A stretch of 64,000 bases of DNA from Alphaproteobacteria bacterium. Its GTDB lineage: Bacteria > Pseudomonadota > Alphaproteobacteria > Bin65. The DNA lies in NCBI GenBank assembly GCA_021776685.1, contig JAJFFJ010000051.1:26987-90986 (forward strand), given 5' to 3'. A program made the position numbers and the translations under genes. Shown here piece after piece: positions 63,067-64,000 of this stretch. Under the pieces are notes generated by a model. The model saw only the letters and a list, made by a program, of their open reading frames with translations. It was not told the origin of the DNA and did no database searches. Within the stretch, counting starts at the first letter, position 1. The number at the start of each line of letters is the position of its first letter.

Positions 63067-63915
63067 ATGAGCAGGTCACACGGGACACAGATAAAGATTG
63101 ACCCCATCGCCGGTGGGCTGGGGGCGGAAGTGCTGGATGTGGATCTCTCCGCTGACCTGGGCAACGATGAGATCGCCACGATCCGCCAGGCGCTCCTCGA
63201 CCATCTGGTGATTTTCTTCCGCGGCCAGGACATCACCCCCGCGCAGCAACTGGCTTTCGCCAAATGCTTCGGTACGCCCGTGCCCTACCCGATGATCGAG
63301 GGTATCGACGGCTTTCCCGAAATTGCGCCCGTGATCAAGCTGGAGCATGAGACGGTCAACTTCGGCGGCGTCTGGCACACCGACACGATCTATACGGAAG
63401 AGCCGCCCATGGGTGCGGTCCTGGCCGCGCGGGAACTGCCGCCCTTCGGCGGCGATACGCTTTTCGCCAACATGTACGCGGCTTATGAGTCGCTTTCTGA
63501 TGGGCTGAAGGCGATGCTCGGCCCGCTCCGTGCGGTCAACAGTTCCGCCAAGGGCGCCGCCCAGATCACCCGCAAACGCGGCGATGACTCAGGTCCCGGC
63601 AAGGATGAAGCCACTCTGCGCGAGGCAGTACATCCGGTGGTGCGCTCCCATCCGGAGACAGGGCGCAAGGCGCTCTATGTCAGCCGTGGCCACACCACCC
63701 GCTTTGACAACATGACCGAGGAAGAGAGCGCACCCCTGCTCAACTGGCTGTTCGAACATCAGAACCGCCCGGAGTTCACCTGCCGCTTCCGCTGGGCCCC
63801 CGGCTCCATCGCCTTTTGGGACAACCGCGCCGCACAGCACTACCCGATCAACGATTATCACGGCCACCGGCGCGTCATGCACCGCATCTCCATCGCCGGC
63901 GACAAACCGTTCTAG
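63067..63915 (+). CDS. TauD/TfdA-family Fe(II)/2-oxoglutarate dioxygenase
   Basis: The 282-residue enzyme has iron ligands His104 and Asp106 in WHTDTIY and His258 in the C-terminal FWDNRAAQHYPINDY, with Arg273 in MHRISI positioned to bind 2-oxoglutarate. It matches TauD over its whole length, including the DHLVIFFRGQ and WDNRxxQHY blocks. The family hydroxylates sulfonates, aryloxyacids or other substrates; taurine genes are not adjacent, so the substrate is open. It ends 34 bases before the tRNA gene. Confidence 0.92.
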   Translation: MSRSHGTQIKIDPIAGGLGAEVLDVDLSADLGNDEIATIRQALLDHLVIFFRGQDITPAQQLAFAKCFGTPVPYPMIEGIDGFPEIAPVIKLEHETVNFGGVWHTDTIYTEEPPMGAVLAARELPPFGGDTLFANMYAAYESLSDGLKAMLGPLRAVNSSAKGAAQITRKRGDDSGPGKDEATLREAVHPVVRSHPETGRKALYVSRGHTTRFDNMTEEESAPLLNWLFEHQNRPEFTCRFRWAPGSIAFWDNRAAQHYPINDYHGHRRVMHRISIAGDKPF

Positions 63916-63949
63916 GGGCGGCCAAAATCTCATATTCGGCGTGAAAGAA

Positions 63950-64000
63950 TGGCGCGCCCGGGAAGATTCGAACTCCCAACCTCCTGATCCGTAGTCAGGT
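63950..64000 (-). tRNA. tRNA-Arg(ACG), 3' part (cut by window edge)
   Basis: On the minus strand the last 51 bases read as the 3' two-thirds of a tRNA. The anticodon stem is CCTGA/TCAGG with loop CTACGGA, giving anticodon ACG. The T arm GGGAG-TTCGAAT-CTTCC is followed by acceptor strand CGGGCGC, discriminator G and an encoded CCA. The D arm and 5' half lie outside the window. Such a tRNA reads CGU, CGC and CGA after A34-to-inosine editing. Confidence 0.93.

Noticed and set aside
62834..63088. N-terminal extension of the ABC ATPase reading frame
   Set aside because: It runs through the 14-bp tandem repeat and out into the dioxygenase start, has no ribosome site and no similarity to the family; the GTG at 62833 is a better start.
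1..64000. CRISPR array, prophage or insertion sequence
   Set aside because: No regularly spaced direct repeats with spacers, no integrase, transposase or phage structural genes were found; the only tandem repeat is the short 14-bp array.

Overview
This is a GC-rich, gene-dense chromosomal segment of an alphaproteobacterium. The evidence is the gene order ileS-lspA-(DUF3035 lipoprotein)-M16 peptidase-M16 peptidase, the rluB-rsmD pair, a Usg-family protein, a Fur-family zur divergent from znuA over a GTTATA-type Zur box, and an alphaproteobacterial-style MutL. The order or family cannot be fixed from the sequence alone. I see no phage, insertion sequence, plasmid or CRISPR signal; nearly all of it is single-copy housekeeping and accessory genes.

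Layout. 1-2.6 kb: the 5' end of a MarR-family regulator with a palindromic operator, then a class-I glutamine amidotransferase-like hydrolase, rluB and rsmD. 2.6-15.5 kb: a long minus-strand array, in transcription order MaoC hydratase, ribF, ileS, lspA, DUF3035 lipoprotein, two M16 peptidases (one active, one degenerate), pgi, mutL and an MFS exporter. 15.7-24.2 kb: a sulfurtransferase, and the pbpC plus alpha-2-macroglobulin pair that makes and guards the cell wall. 24.3-25.5 kb: a cupin-like protein and a Cys/Arg-rich lipoprotein. 25.5-31.1 kb: the zinc locus. A Zur box lies between zur-znuC-znuB and, on the other strand, a znuA whose zinc ligands are mostly lost, followed 16 bases later by a CHASE2-pseudocyclase. 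31.2-34.2 kb: sulfate assimilation (a siroheme reductase with two cysteine quartets, and cysH). 34.2-39.5 kb: a membrane protein of unknown role and an RND efflux pump with its adaptor. 39.8-45.7 kb: a purine/pyrimidine permease, then a ferredoxin-dependent 2-oxoacid oxidoreductase (korAB) with an adrenodoxin-type ferredoxin reductase.

45.9-49.9 kb: a membrane Ser/Thr kinase followed by a pseudokinase fused to a C-terminal TIR domain. This is the most unusual candidate system in the window. 50-56 kb: a Usg-like protein, a cobalamin-binding-like protein, glutathione peroxidase, a duplicated DUF427 protein, a GST, an LPS-kinase-like protein and two paralogous secreted proteins. 56.4-64 kb: a four-PAS diguanylate cyclase, a cell wall hydrolase, a small tyrosine phosphatase, a periplasmic alpha-carbonic anhydrase, an orphan ABC ATPase with a 14-bp tandem repeat before it, a TauD-family dioxygenase, and the 3' part of tRNA-Arg(ACG) at the edge.

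A theme of the window is signalling proteins that keep their fold but have lost catalytic residues (pseudokinase, pseudocyclase, ligand-poor ZnuA, inactive M16 partner). All functional statements come from reading motifs by eye; no database search was run.
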